NCBI RefSeq assembly: GCF_000717915.1
Contig: NZ_JOCX01000005.1
Span: 186,001-250,000, forward strand
Direction of reading: 5' to 3'
DNA: 64,000 nucleotides
From: Streptomyces sp. NRRL S-244
Lineage (GTDB): Bacteria; Actinomycetota; Actinomycetes; Streptomycetales; Streptomycetaceae
The notes below the pieces were generated by a model. That model made no database searches. It was not told the origin of the DNA and saw only the letters and a list, made by a program, of their open reading frames with translations. Shown piece by piece: positions 26,647 through 35,091 of the stretch (position 1 is the first letter of the stretch; the number at the start of each line of letters is the position of its first letter). The position numbers were made by a program, and so were the translations under genes.

Positions 26647-27629
26647 CCTGCCTGGAAGCGGGACTTGGCGCCCACCGCCCGCATGATCTCCGCGATGTGG
26701 CGCTGGCAGGTGCGCTCCGACATGCCCAGCCGGCGCGCGATCACCTTGTCCTCCAGGCCCTCCGCCAGCAGCCGTACGATCAGCTGCCGCAGCTCGTCCG
26801 AGAGCGAACGCGCCGCCTCCGGGCTCACCGTCGTCGGGAAGGGCTCCGCCGCCACCCACGAGCGTTCGAACGCCGACGTCATGAAGTGCACCACCGCCGG
26901 CTCCCGCACCACCAGCGCCGCCCCGGCCCGGTCCGGCACCGACATCAGCCCCGTGTGCCCGTCGAAGACCAGCATCCGCATCAGCCCGTCGCCCAGTGTC
27001 CGTACCCGGGCGCCCAGGGCCGTCACCCGTTCCACGTACGCCGCCGTGGGCCGCGAGTAGCGCGCCGTGTGCTGGTAGATCGTGCGCATCCGCACCCCGC
27101 GCGCCAGCAGCGACTCGTCCCGCCCGATGGCCTCTTCCAGCGTCTCCAGCGGCCGGCCCCCGCCCGGCTGCGAGGCCAGCAGCTCCTGCCCGCACTCCGC
27201 GACCAGCTCCGCGATCAGGGCGCGCGCCGCCCCCAGGTCGGTGACCAGCTCCAGCTCCGCCCGCCCCGACCCGTTGCGTTCGAGGTGCGCCGCCCCCGCC
27301 TCGTACGCCGGGACCAGCGCCTCCAGCCGCCCGCGCAGCCGGTCCATCTCGTCGTGGGTCTCCCGTACGAGCAGAGCCAGCGGGGCCAGCGCCCGGGCCG
27401 CCGCCGTCCGCGGCGCGACCGCGCTCCACCGGTCCGGGCCGCTGCCGGGGGCCCGTTGCAGCAGGTGCGCGGAGGCCAGCTCGGTGATCGCCGCGGCCGC
27501 CCGCGCCCCGAGGGCCCCGGTCGCCTCGGCTTCGGCGAACGAGTGCCGCTCCACGGCGTACGCGTACAGCCGCCGGGCGGCGCGGCTCAGGTCGCCCCCG
27601 GACGGCGGGTCGGCTTCGTCGGCTGGCAT
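26592..27629 (-). CDS. LuxR-family regulator
   Basis: 345 residues with a C-terminal LuxR helix-turn-helix (SLSDELRQLIVRLLAEGLED, then VIARRLGMSERTCQRHIAEI and AVGAKSRFQAGYLL). The N-terminal part (LYAYAVERHSFAEAEATGAL) resembles a winged-helix or TrmB-like module, and the middle is helical with no phosphoacceptor site. This is the layout of many Streptomyces orphan LuxR regulators. The ATG at 27629 is used; the frame continues upstream in Pro/Arg-rich antisense sequence. It converges on the LysR gene with a 55-base overlap. Confidence 0.88.
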   Translation of the reverse strand: MPADEADPPSGGDLSRAARRLYAYAVERHSFAEAEATGALGARAAAAITELASAHLLQRAPGSGPDRWSAVAPRTAAARALAPLALLVRETHDEMDRLRGRLEALVPAYEAGAAHLERNGSGRAELELVTDLGAARALIAELVAECGQELLASQPGGGRPLETLEEAIGRDESLLARGVRMRTIYQHTARYSRPTAAYVERVTALGARVRTLGDGLMRMLVFDGHTGLMSVPDRAGAALVVREPAVVHFMTSAFERSWVAAEPFPTTVSPEAARSLSDELRQLIVRLLAEGLEDKVIARRLGMSERTCQRHIAEIMRAVGAKSRFQAGYLLSPTPPPDPEGGAGS

Positions 27630-28105
27630 GTGCGTATTCGTCCCGGCTTGCGGATGTTTATAAACCCCTCGTGTTCCCGCAAGGCGGCAAGACGACGCCC
27701 GATCGGGCGCCGTGCACATATGCCGAACCGGCACAGTGGTCACACCGGGTGAAGGGGGAAACGCGGTGACGGGGGAGCGGGAGCGGGTTCGAGGGACCGG
27801 GCGGGGGCCCAGGGCGGTCCTGCCGAGCCCGCGCCCCGCCGTGGTGGCCGCCGCCCGACGGGCCGGCGCGCGCACCGCGGTGGTCGCGCCGGGTCCGCCG
27901 GTGCCGTCCGACCGTGAGGGGGCGGAGCGGCGGGTACCGGCGGACCGGCGCGACCACGGCCGCCTGACCGGCGCCGTAGGCCGGCCGGACGCCATCCGGC
28001 ACGGGCGGGCCCGCGTCCCGGACCGGGCCGCGGCCCTGCTCGGCGAACGGGGACCCCTCACCCCGGATTCACGCGGGATTCACGTACCGCCGCCACCGTG
28101 GAGGC
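27630..28105. other. 476-base stretch with one doubtful small ORF
   Basis: This lies between the divergent starts of the LuxR and PHP genes. The first 130 bases are AT-richer (TGTTTATAAACC at about 27654-27665) and probably hold both promoters' upstream parts. The rest is very GC-rich and contains the doubtful ORF listed separately. I see no RNA gene or strong hairpin. Confidence 0.5.
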
Positions 28106-28125
28106 ATGGCCCTCACGAGGCGTGA
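27766..28125 (+). CDS. Doubtful small Arg/Pro-rich ORF
   Basis: A 119-residue frame from GTG 27766 with GAAGGGGGAAA upstream. Most codons in this frame end in G or C, as in real genes here. The protein is rich in Arg, Pro, Gly and Ala and matches nothing I know, and it ends 20 bases inside the PHP gene start. It could be a small orphan protein, a decayed gene, or a chance open frame in very GC-rich sequence. Confidence 0.25.
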   Translation: MTGERERVRGTGRGPRAVLPSPRPAVVAAARRAGARTAVVAPGPPVPSDREGAERRVPADRRDHGRLTGAVGRPDAIRHGRARVPDRAAALLGERGPLTPDSRGIHVPPPPWRHGPHEA

Positions 28126-29563
28126 AGTTCTGGCGACCGGTGTGTCCGGCGCCGCCGCAATCACCACCCCGCACCTGTCCGCGCCCTCGCCGGACACCCG
28201 GATCCTGACCGGCACGATCCCCCCGGGCGCCCCGGACTTCGTCGAGATACCCCTCGATGTGCCGCGCGGCGTACGCGAGTTACGGGTGGCGTACACGTAC
28301 GGCAAGCCGCCCGTACCGCCCGGCACGCCCGGCAACGCCCTCGACATCGGCATCTTCGACCAGCACGGCACCGCCCTCGGCGGCCGCGGCTTCCGCGGCT
28401 GGTCCGGCGGCGCCCGCGGCGAGTTCTTCCTCCGCGCCGACGAGGCGACCCCCGGCTACCTGCCCGGCCCGATCGGCGCCGGCCGCTGGCACGTCCTGCT
28501 CGGCCCGTACACCGTCGCCCCGCAGGGACTCCCGTACGAGATCACCGCACGCTTCACCTTCGGCGAGCCGGGGCCCGTACCCCGCCCCGTCTACCCGCCC
28601 CAGCGCGCCCGGGGCCGCGGCCGGGCCTGGTACCGCGGCGACTGCCACATCCACTCGGTGCACTCCGACGGGCGGCGCACCCCGGCCGAGATAGCCGGCC
28701 TGGCCCGCGCGGCCGGCCTGGACTTCATCAACTCCTCGGAGCACAACACCCACAGCGCGCACGCCGCCTGGGCCGACGCGCTCTCGCCGGACCTGCTGAT
28801 CCTGACCGGCGAGGAGATCACCACCCGCACCGGCCACGTCCTGGCCGTCGGCACCGACCCGGGCACCTTCGTCGACTGGCGCTACCGGGCCCGCGAGAAC
28901 CGCTTCGGCCGGTTCGCCCGTACCATCCGGGGCGCGGGCGGCCTGGTCGTACCGGCCCACCCGCACGCCACCTGCATCGGCTGCGCCTGGAAGTTCGGCT
29001 TCGGCGAGGCCGACGCCGTGGAGGTGTGGAACGGCCCCTGGACCCCCGACGACGAGGTCTCCCTGGCCTCCTGGGACGCCACCTTGCGCGGCGCCGACGG
29101 CGAGCGGTGGCTGCCGGCCGTGGCCAACAGCGACCACCACCGCGACCCGGACCGCATCGGAGGCCCGCAGACCGTGGTCCTGGCCGAGGACCTGACGCGG
29201 GAGGCGGTCCTCGCGGGGATGCGGGCCGGGCGGTCCTACGGGGCCGAGTCCGCCCAGGTCTCGGTCGCCTTCGAGGCGGTGGGCCCGCACGGGGAGCACG
29301 CCGGCATCGGGGAGCGGCTGCGGACGGCACCGGACGCGGACGTCCTGATCCGGCTCACGGCGACGGGCGCCCCGGGCTGCGAACTGCGGCTGATCACCGA
29401 CCAGGGCCTGGCCGTGACCTCCTCGGACGCCGCCCTGGAATGGCGCACCAGCCCGGCCCGCTCGGCCTACGTACGGGCCGAGGTCCGCCACCCCGCCACG
29501 CTCCCGCCGCTCCCGGGCGCCCTGGCGGCGTTCACGAACCCGGTGTGGCTGCCGGTTTCCTGA
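28106..29563 (+). CDS. CehA/McbA-type PHP-domain metallohydrolase, secreted
   Basis: 485 residues. A twin-arginine-like N-terminus (LTRREVLATGVSGAAA) suggests export by the Tat route. A beta-rich domain (about 20-160) precedes the PHP domain, whose metal site is intact: DCHIHSVHSDG, SSEHNTHS, LTGEEITTRTGH, VVPAHPH and ANSDHHRD. PHP enzymes of this CehA group hydrolyse phosphoesters; CehA itself was named for carbaryl hydrolysis, so the actual substrate here is open. It stands alone, with the stop only five bases from that of the convergent cupin gene. Confidence 0.9.
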   Translation: MALTRREVLATGVSGAAAITTPHLSAPSPDTRILTGTIPPGAPDFVEIPLDVPRGVRELRVAYTYGKPPVPPGTPGNALDIGIFDQHGTALGGRGFRGWSGGARGEFFLRADEATPGYLPGPIGAGRWHVLLGPYTVAPQGLPYEITARFTFGEPGPVPRPVYPPQRARGRGRAWYRGDCHIHSVHSDGRRTPAEIAGLARAAGLDFINSSEHNTHSAHAAWADALSPDLLILTGEEITTRTGHVLAVGTDPGTFVDWRYRARENRFGRFARTIRGAGGLVVPAHPHATCIGCAWKFGFGEADAVEVWNGPWTPDDEVSLASWDATLRGADGERWLPAVANSDHHRDPDRIGGPQTVVLAEDLTREAVLAGMRAGRSYGAESAQVSVAFEAVGPHGEHAGIGERLRTAPDADVLIRLTATGAPGCELRLITDQGLAVTSSDAALEWRTSPARSAYVRAEVRHPATLPPLPGALAAFTNPVWLPVS

Positions 29564-29568
29564 CGGTG

Positions 29569-29940
29569 TCAGCCGGACGCGGGCTTGGCGTAGTCGGTGT
29601 AGCCGGTCCAGTCGAGGGCGATGCAGGGCTCGTCTCCGACGACCCAGGCGTCGTGTCCGGGCGCGATCCGGATGAAGTCACCGGGGCCGATTTCGCCTTG
29701 CTCCCCGTCGTCCATGGCGATCACCATGCGGCCGCTCACCACGTACCCGGTGTGGGCGGACTGACAGCTGTCCGTGCCCGCGAGCGGCTTGATGTGCTGC
29801 GACCAGCGCCACCCCGGCTCGAAGACCGCCCGGCCCACCGCGCCGCCTTCGGTGTTGAAGAGGTCCAGCCGACCCATGCCGTCCTCGAACGGTCGGGTCT
29901 CGTCCGGCTTGTCGAAGTTCTTGGACACCAATCCGGCCAT
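29569..29940 (-). CDS. Small cupin-domain protein
   Basis: 123 residues forming a single cupin barrel: GWRWSQHIKPLAGTDSC (first motif, one His), HTGYVVSGRMVIAMDDG and GDFIRIAPGHDAWVVGDEP (second motif). Metal-binding residues are partly kept. GAGGAG precedes the ATG at a normal distance. Proteins of this kind can be small isomerases, dioxygenases or sensors; nothing in the context decides. Confidence 0.88.
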   Translation of the reverse strand: MAGLVSKNFDKPDETRPFEDGMGRLDLFNTEGGAVGRAVFEPGWRWSQHIKPLAGTDSCQSAHTGYVVSGRMVIAMDDGEQGEIGPGDFIRIAPGHDAWVVGDEPCIALDWTGYTDYAKPASG

Positions 29941-30017
29941 GACTCATCTCCTCGGGAGAGGAACGCCCCGAGTCCACTCCTCACTGTACGCGCAGGGAGC
30001 CCGTCCAACAGGCTGGT

Positions 30018-30749
30018 TCAGCCCCGAAGCGACCGCCCGAAGCCGGAGGCCAGCGGCATCCGCAGCCCCAGCGGCGGCGGCGCCGCCAGCGCGTCCGTCA
30101 CCGGCCGCGAAAACCGTCCCGAGAACATCGCCCCCAGGATGAAATCCACGGACAGCGCCACGACTTCCGCCTGGTGCTCGCGCAGCCGGTGGCCGTCCGA
30201 GTGCACCTCGAACCGGCACGTCGAGCGGTTCGCCTTCTTCGCCTGCGCCGCCAGCCGAAACGATGCTTCCGGGTCGCTGCGCGCGTCGTTCGTCCCGTGC
30301 ACGATCAGCACCTGCCGCCCCGACAACTGCTTCACCGGTTCCGGGGACTCCGGCGAGACCACCTCTCCCAAGGAAGGGGCAAGCGCCAGCACCGAGTTGA
30401 CGGCCTCGTGGCCCGCCGCCCGCAGCGCCGCCCGGCCGCCCGCGTCGTACCCGGCGAGGCACACCGGCACGTCCCCGTACCTGCGCACCACCTCGTCCGC
30501 CGCCCACCGGGCGTCGTCCTCCCGGCAGGCCCCCCTGCCGTGCAGCACGGTGTGCGTGACCAGGCCGTCCGCCCCGCCCGCCCGGACCAGTGCCCGCGCG
30601 AGCGGACGCACCGGACCGGGGGACAATCTGGATTTACCGGGGAGTAAGAGGACGACTCCGTTGACCGTGCTGCCCGTCGAGACCGAGCCGTTCGCGCCGG
30701 CCGCCCGCCCCAGGCGGGCCCCGCGCGCCGGCGGCGCATGCTGTGCCAT
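30018..30749 (-). CDS. Alpha/beta-hydrolase with Asp at the nucleophile elbow
   Basis: 243 residues with the alpha/beta-hydrolase order of motifs: VVLLLPGKSR (oxyanion strand), VCLAGYDAGGRAAL (nucleophile elbow), VLIVHGTNDARSD (acid) and DGHRL (base His). At the elbow the usual Ser of G-x-S-x-G is Asp (GYDAGG), as in epoxide hydrolases and haloalkane dehalogenases. It resembles dienelactone-hydrolase-like proteins of Streptomyces. The C-terminal 35 residues (after FILGAMFSG) are basic and unlike the fold. It is divergent from add. Confidence 0.78.
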   Translation of the reverse strand: MAQHAPPARGARLGRAAGANGSVSTGSTVNGVVLLLPGKSRLSPGPVRPLARALVRAGGADGLVTHTVLHGRGACREDDARWAADEVVRRYGDVPVCLAGYDAGGRAALRAAGHEAVNSVLALAPSLGEVVSPESPEPVKQLSGRQVLIVHGTNDARSDPEASFRLAAQAKKANRSTCRFEVHSDGHRLREHQAEVVALSVDFILGAMFSGRFSRPVTDALAAPPPLGLRMPLASGFGRSLRG

Positions 30750-30834
30750 GGCGGAACAGTCTCAGACTGACAGGTGTACGCGACCCGTCCGTACGGTCTC
30801 TGTTACGTATCGACCCCTGTCGCCGACGCGCTGC

Positions 30835-30856
30835 TCTACGCGCGTAGGAGTAGAGT
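30835..30856 (+). promoter_or_regulatory. add promoter with nucleoside-regulon operator
   Basis: TCTACGCGCGTAGG (operator, 30835-30848) is followed after two bases by TAGAGT (30851-30856), a good -10. The start codon at 30863 is seven bases past the -10, so the transcript would begin at the ATG: no leader and no Shine-Dalgarno. The -35 is not obvious. The geometry matches the deoC promoter. Confidence 0.72.
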
Positions 30857-30862
30857 GCCCGG

Positions 30863-32011
30863 ATGACGAGCGAGACCCCCAACCTGCCCACCCCGGATCA
30901 GATCCGCCGCTCCCCGAAGGTGCTGCTCCACGACCACCTCGACGGTGGCCTGCGCCCCGGGACCATCATCGAGCTGGCGCACAAGGTCGGCTACGAGAAC
31001 CTTCCCGAGACCGACGCCGACAAGCTGGGCGTCTGGTTCCGCGAAGCCGCCGACTCCGGCTCCCTGCCGCGCTACCTGGAGACGTTCGCGCACACCTGCG
31101 CCGTCATGCAGACGAAGGAGGCCCTCTTCCGGGTCGCCTCCGAGTGCGCCCAGGACCTGGCCGAGGACGGCGTCGTGTACGCCGAGATCCGCTACGCCCC
31201 CGAGCAGCACCTCGAAGCCGGACTGACCCTCGAAGAGGTCGTCGAGGCGGTCAACGAGGGCTTCCGCGAGGGCGAGCGCCGCGCGCGCACCAACGGCAAC
31301 CGCATCCGCGTCGGCGCGCTGCTCACCGCGATGCGCCACGCCGCCCGCGCGCTGGAGATCGCCGAGCTGGCGAACCGCTACCGCGACAACGGCGTGGTCG
31401 GCTTCGACATCGCCGGCGCCGAGGCGGGGTTCCCTCCCACCCGCCACCTGGACGCGTTCGAGTACCTCAAGCGCGAGAACAACCACTTCACCATCCACGC
31501 GGGCGAGGCCTTCGGCCTGCCGTCGATCTGGCAGGCCCTCCAGTGGTGCGGCGCCGACCGCCTGGGCCACGGCGTGAAGATCATCGACGACATCGAGGTC
31601 GCCGCCGACGGTTCCGTGAAGCTGGGCCGGCTGGCCTCGTACGTCCGGGACAAGCGCATCCCGCTGGAGATGTGCCCCACCTCGAACCTGCAGACCGCCG
31701 CGGCCGCCTCGTACGCCGAGCACCCGATCGGGCTGCTGCGGAAGCTGCACTTCAGGCTGACGGTCAACACCGACAACCGGCTGATGAGCGGCACCAGCAT
31801 GAGCCGCGAGTTCGAGCACCTGGTCGACACCTTCGGCTACACGCTTGACGACATGCAGTGGTTCACCGTCAATGCGATGAAGTCCGCGTTCATTCCTTTC
31901 GATGAACGACTGGCCATGATCAATGAGGTCATCAAGCCCGGTTATGCGGAGCTGAAGTCGGAGTGGCTGTTCCAGCAGACCGCTTCGACCAGCGGTTCCG
32001 TCTCGGTCTAG
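30863..32011 (+). CDS. add: Adenosine deaminase
   Basis: Converts adenosine and deoxyadenosine to inosine and deoxyinosine. 382 residues with the complete zinc and catalytic set: HDH at 23-25 ([10 protein letters not shown]), [10 protein letters not shown] (His and catalytic Glu), DRLGHGVKI (His) and [10 protein letters not shown] (Asp). The ATG appears leaderless (no ribosome binding site; -10 seven bases upstream). The operator links it to the purine nucleoside phosphorylase gene that would take its product. Its own strong terminator follows. Confidence 0.97.
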   Translation: MTSETPNLPTPDQIRRSPKVLLHDHLDGGLRPGTIIELAHKVGYENLPETDADKLGVWFREAADSGSLPRYLETFAHTCAVMQTKEALFRVASECAQDLAEDGVVYAEIRYAPEQHLEAGLTLEEVVEAVNEGFREGERRARTNGNRIRVGALLTAMRHAARALEIAELANRYRDNGVVGFDIAGAEAGFPPTRHLDAFEYLKRENNHFTIHAGEAFGLPSIWQALQWCGADRLGHGVKIIDDIEVAADGSVKLGRLASYVRDKRIPLEMCPTSNLQTAAAASYAEHPIGLLRKLHFRLTVNTDNRLMSGTSMSREFEHLVDTFGYTLDDMQWFTVNAMKSAFIPFDERLAMINEVIKPGYAELKSEWLFQQTASTSGSVSV

Positions 32012-32029
32012 GCCACGGCATCACAGACG

Positions 32030-32065
32030 GAAAGCGCCCGGGAGGAGCAATTCCCGGGCGCTTTC
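32030..32065 (+). terminator. Hairpin after add
   Basis: A stem of about 14 bp (GAAAGCGCCCGGGA with TCCCGGGCGCTTTC) and a short GGAGCAAT loop, followed by a TCGTATTT stretch; 19 bases after the stop. Confidence 0.88.
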
Positions 32066-32151
32066 TCGTATTTACGTATGTTTGCGGGCGGGGGTTTGAA
32101 GTGACTAGTTTGCGGAGCCGCTCAATTCCCCGTCGCAAGGACTAAATCTTC

Positions 32152-32430
32152 ATGAAGAAGTCAGCTGCCAAGACCCTCGGTGCCGCCGCTCTCGGCGCCG
32201 CCTTCGTCGCCGCCGCCGCGGGCTCCGCCTCGGCCGCCGTGCCCGCGATCGGCCTCTCCGACGCGCTGGGCACCGTGACCGGCGCCGCCCAGGGGCTGAC
32301 GAGCCAGCAGCACGTCAGCGCCGAGGACGGCCGGCAGCAGAGCGACCCGGCCGCCCCCCTCAACCAGCTCACCGACGCGGTCGGCCCGACCCTCGGCGGT
32401 CTGCCCATCGGCGGCGCGCTCGGCGGCTGA
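32152..32430 (+). CDS. Small secreted protein of unknown function
   Basis: 92 residues: a clear Sec signal peptide (MKKSAAKTLGAAALG..., cleavage near ASA-AV about residue 28) and a short mature part of about 64 residues, rich in Gly, Ala and Gln and ending in GGLPIGGALGG. The upstream bases include an AAGGACTAAAT segment as ribosome binding site. It resembles the small exported proteins common in Streptomyces envelopes; I recognise no domain. A second gene of similar style is at 40503. Confidence 0.75.
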   Translation: MKKSAAKTLGAAALGAAFVAAAAGSASAAVPAIGLSDALGTVTGAAQGLTSQQHVSAEDGRQQSDPAAPLNQLTDAVGPTLGGLPIGGALGG

Positions 32431-32584
32431 TCACCGCCGGACCCCTCCGCGGACTCGTCTGCGGATTTTTCGCACGCGCACGCACGTGGCGCACGCCGGT
32501 TCGATCGGGTGTGTGCCACGTCGTGGCGTGTGCCACGATCACCACCAACTGCCCGCCGACGCACTGGGTATGAGGTCATCGGTC

Positions 32585-33358
32585 ATGCGCTTGAAGGCAC
32601 GAGTCACGGTCGGAGCGGCCACCGCCGCCCTGCTCCCCGCCCTCCTCCTGGGGGCCGTGGGGTGCAGCAGCAACAAGGACGCCCCCGCGACCGGCAAGAC
32701 GCCCGACCCCAAGGGCTCCGCCCCCGCGGGCTCGGCCGCCGCGTCCCCGGGCTCCGCCCCGAGCGGCTCGGCCGCGCCGAAGGCCGGGGCGAGCAAGCTG
32801 GAGCGCTCCGCGCTCGAACAGGGCGATCTGCCCGGCTACCAGGTCTCCGCGCAGGGCAAGAACCCCAACGCCCCCGACGGCCAGCCCCAGGCCGACCGCA
32901 AGGCCTGCCAGCCCCTGGCCGACATCATGGGCGACAAGCCGGACCCGGCCGCCCGCGAGACCGTCAACCGCGGCATCGGCTCCCAGAAGCAGGTCGGACT
33001 CGCCGTCTCCGCCTCCGTCAGCTCCTACGCCGAGAGCGACGCCAAGGCCCTCATCGCCCGCCTCCGCAGCGCCGTCGGCGCGTGCGGTACGGGCTTCACC
33101 GCCACCGTCGACAAGCAGAGCGGCAGCTACCGCGAGGTACGGGCCGCCGAGTACAAGACGGCCGGCGACGAGACCGTCAGCTGGACCACCACCGCAGCCG
33201 CCCAGGGCGTCTCGGCCCAGGTCCACGTGGTCGTCGTCCGCCAGGGCGCCGCCGTCGTACGGCTGATGGCCCTCAACGTCTCCGGGGCCCAGCAGAAGGC
33301 TCTCGTCCCCCAAGAGGTGGCGGACAAGCAGCTGGAGAAGGTCCGCGGCGCGAACTGA
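32585..33358 (+). CDS. Lipoprotein of unknown function
   Basis: 257 residues. Signal peptide with lipobox LGAVGC, then a Ser/Ala/Pro-rich linker (about 30-75) and a globular domain (about 80-257) with two Cys residues (KACQPL and VGACGTGF) that may form a disulfide. I prefer the ATG at 32585 because GAGGT lies eight bases before it; an in-frame ATG at 32570 is possible. The domain resembles a sensor-like or LpqN-like beta sheet, but I cannot name it. Confidence 0.8.
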   Translation: MRLKARVTVGAATAALLPALLLGAVGCSSNKDAPATGKTPDPKGSAPAGSAAASPGSAPSGSAAPKAGASKLERSALEQGDLPGYQVSAQGKNPNAPDGQPQADRKACQPLADIMGDKPDPAARETVNRGIGSQKQVGLAVSASVSSYAESDAKALIARLRSAVGACGTGFTATVDKQSGSYREVRAAEYKTAGDETVSWTTTAAAQGVSAQVHVVVVRQGAAVVRLMALNVSGAQQKALVPQEVADKQLEKVRGAN

Positions 33359-33439
33359 CGCCCCGGGCTTTCCGCCTCGAACCCTTTGCCGGCCGATTTG
33401 CCAGGCCCTTTACCGGGCGCCTTTCCAGGCGCTCCACCG

Positions 33440-33463
33440 GGCTTTCTACCAGGCTTTCTACCA
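33440..33463. repeat. Two exact 12-bp direct repeats at the end of a degenerate array
   Basis: GGCTTTCTACCA occurs twice in tandem. It ends a degenerate series that starts near 33366 (CTTTCC, CTTTGCCGG, CTTTACCGG, CTTTCCAGG). The array lies between convergent gene ends and overlaps the PspC stop codon. Confidence 0.75.
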
Positions 33464-33658
33464 GGCGTTCGAGGCGGACTTCTCGTTCGGCAGGAGCAGC
33501 CACAGCGCCAGGTAGATCAGGAACTGCGGGCCGGGCAGCAGGCACGAGACGACGAAAATGACGCGCATCGTGTTCGCGGATATTCCGAAGCGACGCGCCA
33601 GTCCGGCGCAGACGCCGCCGATCCAGCGGCCGTCACGGGGGCGGACAATCGCGCTCAT
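33458..33658 (-). CDS. PspC-domain small membrane protein
   Basis: 66 residues that are almost entirely a PspC domain: RWIGGVCAGLARRFGISANT, then a membrane helix MRVIFVVSCLLPGPQFLIYLALWLLLP. GGAGAAACC before the ATG serves as ribosome binding site. In other bacteria PspC takes part in the phage-shock envelope-stress response; here it stands alone without PspA or PspB, as in many Streptomyces. Confidence 0.92.
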   Translation of the reverse strand: MSAIVRPRDGRWIGGVCAGLARRFGISANTMRVIFVVSCLLPGPQFLIYLALWLLLPNEKSASNAW

Positions 33659-33703
33659 GGTTTCTCCTCTGTGGCATCCGGCGGGAGGCTTTCCCGCGAT
33701 GCC

Positions 33704-34348
33704 TCAATACTCCCGCGGCACCGCCGACAAGACGTCGGTCCAGGGGCCGAGCCCGACCCTGGGAATTCTCGGGGTGGACCCCTGAGAGGACTGCTCCGAG
33801 CTCCGCGAGCGCCGCAGCCGCGCCCGCAGCGCCGGTACGACGGCCACGTGCGCGAGTACGACGCCCAGCCCGTTCAGCAGCACCGAGTCCACGTCGACCA
33901 CCTGCCCGGGCACCGAGCTCTGGAGCATCTCGATGAGGAGCGAGACCAGCACCCCCGCGGCGGCGGTCCGGCCCAGCGAGGACCACGCGGCCAGCGGCGA
34001 GGGCGCCAGGTTCCCGTTGACGAGCGGCAGCAGCACCCCGAGCGGGGCCAGCAGCGCCAGCGCCTCGCCGATCCGCCGGGCCGCCTCCAGCGGTCCGTAC
34101 GAGAGGTCCGCCCGGATCCCCTCCAGCGGCGTCAGATTGGCCGCGGCCGCCCAGGGCACGTCCAGGGGGCGCAGAGTGAGCCAGCCGACGAGGAGGAGAT
34201 GGGCGACCAGCAGCCCCCCGCCCAGGAGCCGGAGCCGGAGGTGAATGGCGGTGGCGGCACTGCGGCCGACCTCGTTGCGCTGCACATGTGCGAGGACGCA
34301 GGCCCCGGTGGCCGCGGTTCCGGTCGGATCCTGTGAGCGGGCTCGCAC
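33704..34348 (-). CDS. VanZ-family membrane protein
   Basis: Membrane protein of up to 214 residues with four to five hydrophobic helices and the VanZ-type segments LVGWLTLRPLD and GVLVSLLIEMLQSSVPGQVVDVDSV, where the acidic Glu and Asp residues are conserved. VanZ proteins are linked to low-level teicoplanin resistance, but the function of chromosomal Streptomyces copies is unknown. The start is uncertain: GTG 34348 is used, GTG 34285 (VQRNEVGRS) is about as likely, and neither has a clear ribosome binding site. Confidence 0.82.
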   Translation of the reverse strand: MRARSQDPTGTAATGACVLAHVQRNEVGRSAATAIHLRLRLLGGGLLVAHLLLVGWLTLRPLDVPWAAAANLTPLEGIRADLSYGPLEAARRIGEALALLAPLGVLLPLVNGNLAPSPLAAWSSLGRTAAAGVLVSLLIEMLQSSVPGQVVDVDSVLLNGLGVVLAHVAVVPALRARLRRSRSSEQSSQGSTPRIPRVGLGPWTDVLSAVPREY

Positions 34349-34409
34349 CCACCCGTACGGGCGCCCGGGGCGGTGCGGGTGGGCGGTACGGGTCCGCGAC
34401 GGGCCGGCG

Positions 34410-35066
34410 TCAGCCGATGACGAGCAGCACGATCAGCAACACCGCGCCGAGGGCGGCGGGGGCCAGGACCTCGTACGACCACCGCACGCGCACGCTGCCC
34501 TGGGCGCCGGCCCGCGAGGCACCGCGCTCGGCCAGCTCCCGCAGCTCGCCCACGACCTGGTCGGCCTGGGCCCGCTGCGGTTCGGCGGAGGCGGTCGGGC
34601 CGGCCTTGCCCTGCGAGCCCGTGGCGCCCTTGCCGCTGAGCCCGCCGCGGCGGGAGAGCTCCTGCCGGCTCTGCTGCCGGCTCGCCTTCTTCCGCTCGCG
34701 CAGCGAGACCGGAACGGACCACAGCTGGTACTTCGACCCCCCGGCCAGCACCTCCGCCGAGTACCCGGCGCGCACCGCGTCCACGGCGGCCCAGGGCAGC
34801 TCGATGACCCGGAAGGGGTTCCGCACGCGCAGCCGGTCGTCATTGGCGAAGACGGCCGGGCGGATCGTGAACGCCACGATCAGCGGTACGGCCAGCAGGG
34901 CGATCGCCGCGGCGAACCACGGGGCGTTCCCCGACCCCCGCACGATGGCGTCCCCGCACAGCCACGCGACGAGCGCGAGCAGCAGGACCCCCGTGACGAC
35001 GGCCATGGGGGAGCGGTAGACCCGGTCTGCGTACGCCGGCTCTTCGGGGGGCTGCTGGCTGCTCAT
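34410..35066 (-). CDS. PH-domain membrane protein
   Basis: 218 residues. Two membrane helices near the N-terminus (about 20-62) are followed by a bacterial PH-like domain (FANDDRLRVRNPFRVIELPWAAVDAVRAGYS), then a charged, Gln/Arg/Ser-rich cytoplasmic stretch and a single C-terminal hydrophobic anchor. Family function is unknown. It belongs to a run of small envelope genes on this strand (VanZ, PH, sortase). Confidence 0.85.
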   Translation of the reverse strand: MSSQQPPEEPAYADRVYRSPMAVVTGVLLLALVAWLCGDAIVRGSGNAPWFAAAIALLAVPLIVAFTIRPAVFANDDRLRVRNPFRVIELPWAAVDAVRAGYSAEVLAGGSKYQLWSVPVSLRERKKASRQQSRQELSRRGGLSGKGATGSQGKAGPTASAEPQRAQADQVVGELRELAERGASRAGAQGSVRVRWSYEVLAPAALGAVLLIVLLVIG

Positions 35067-35091
35067 GAGGCCGATTCTGCCTCAAGCCGTC

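Noticed and set aside
33361..33463. A CRISPR-like array
   Set aside because: The units are short, degenerate and contiguous, without spacers of even length, and there are no cas genes in the window.
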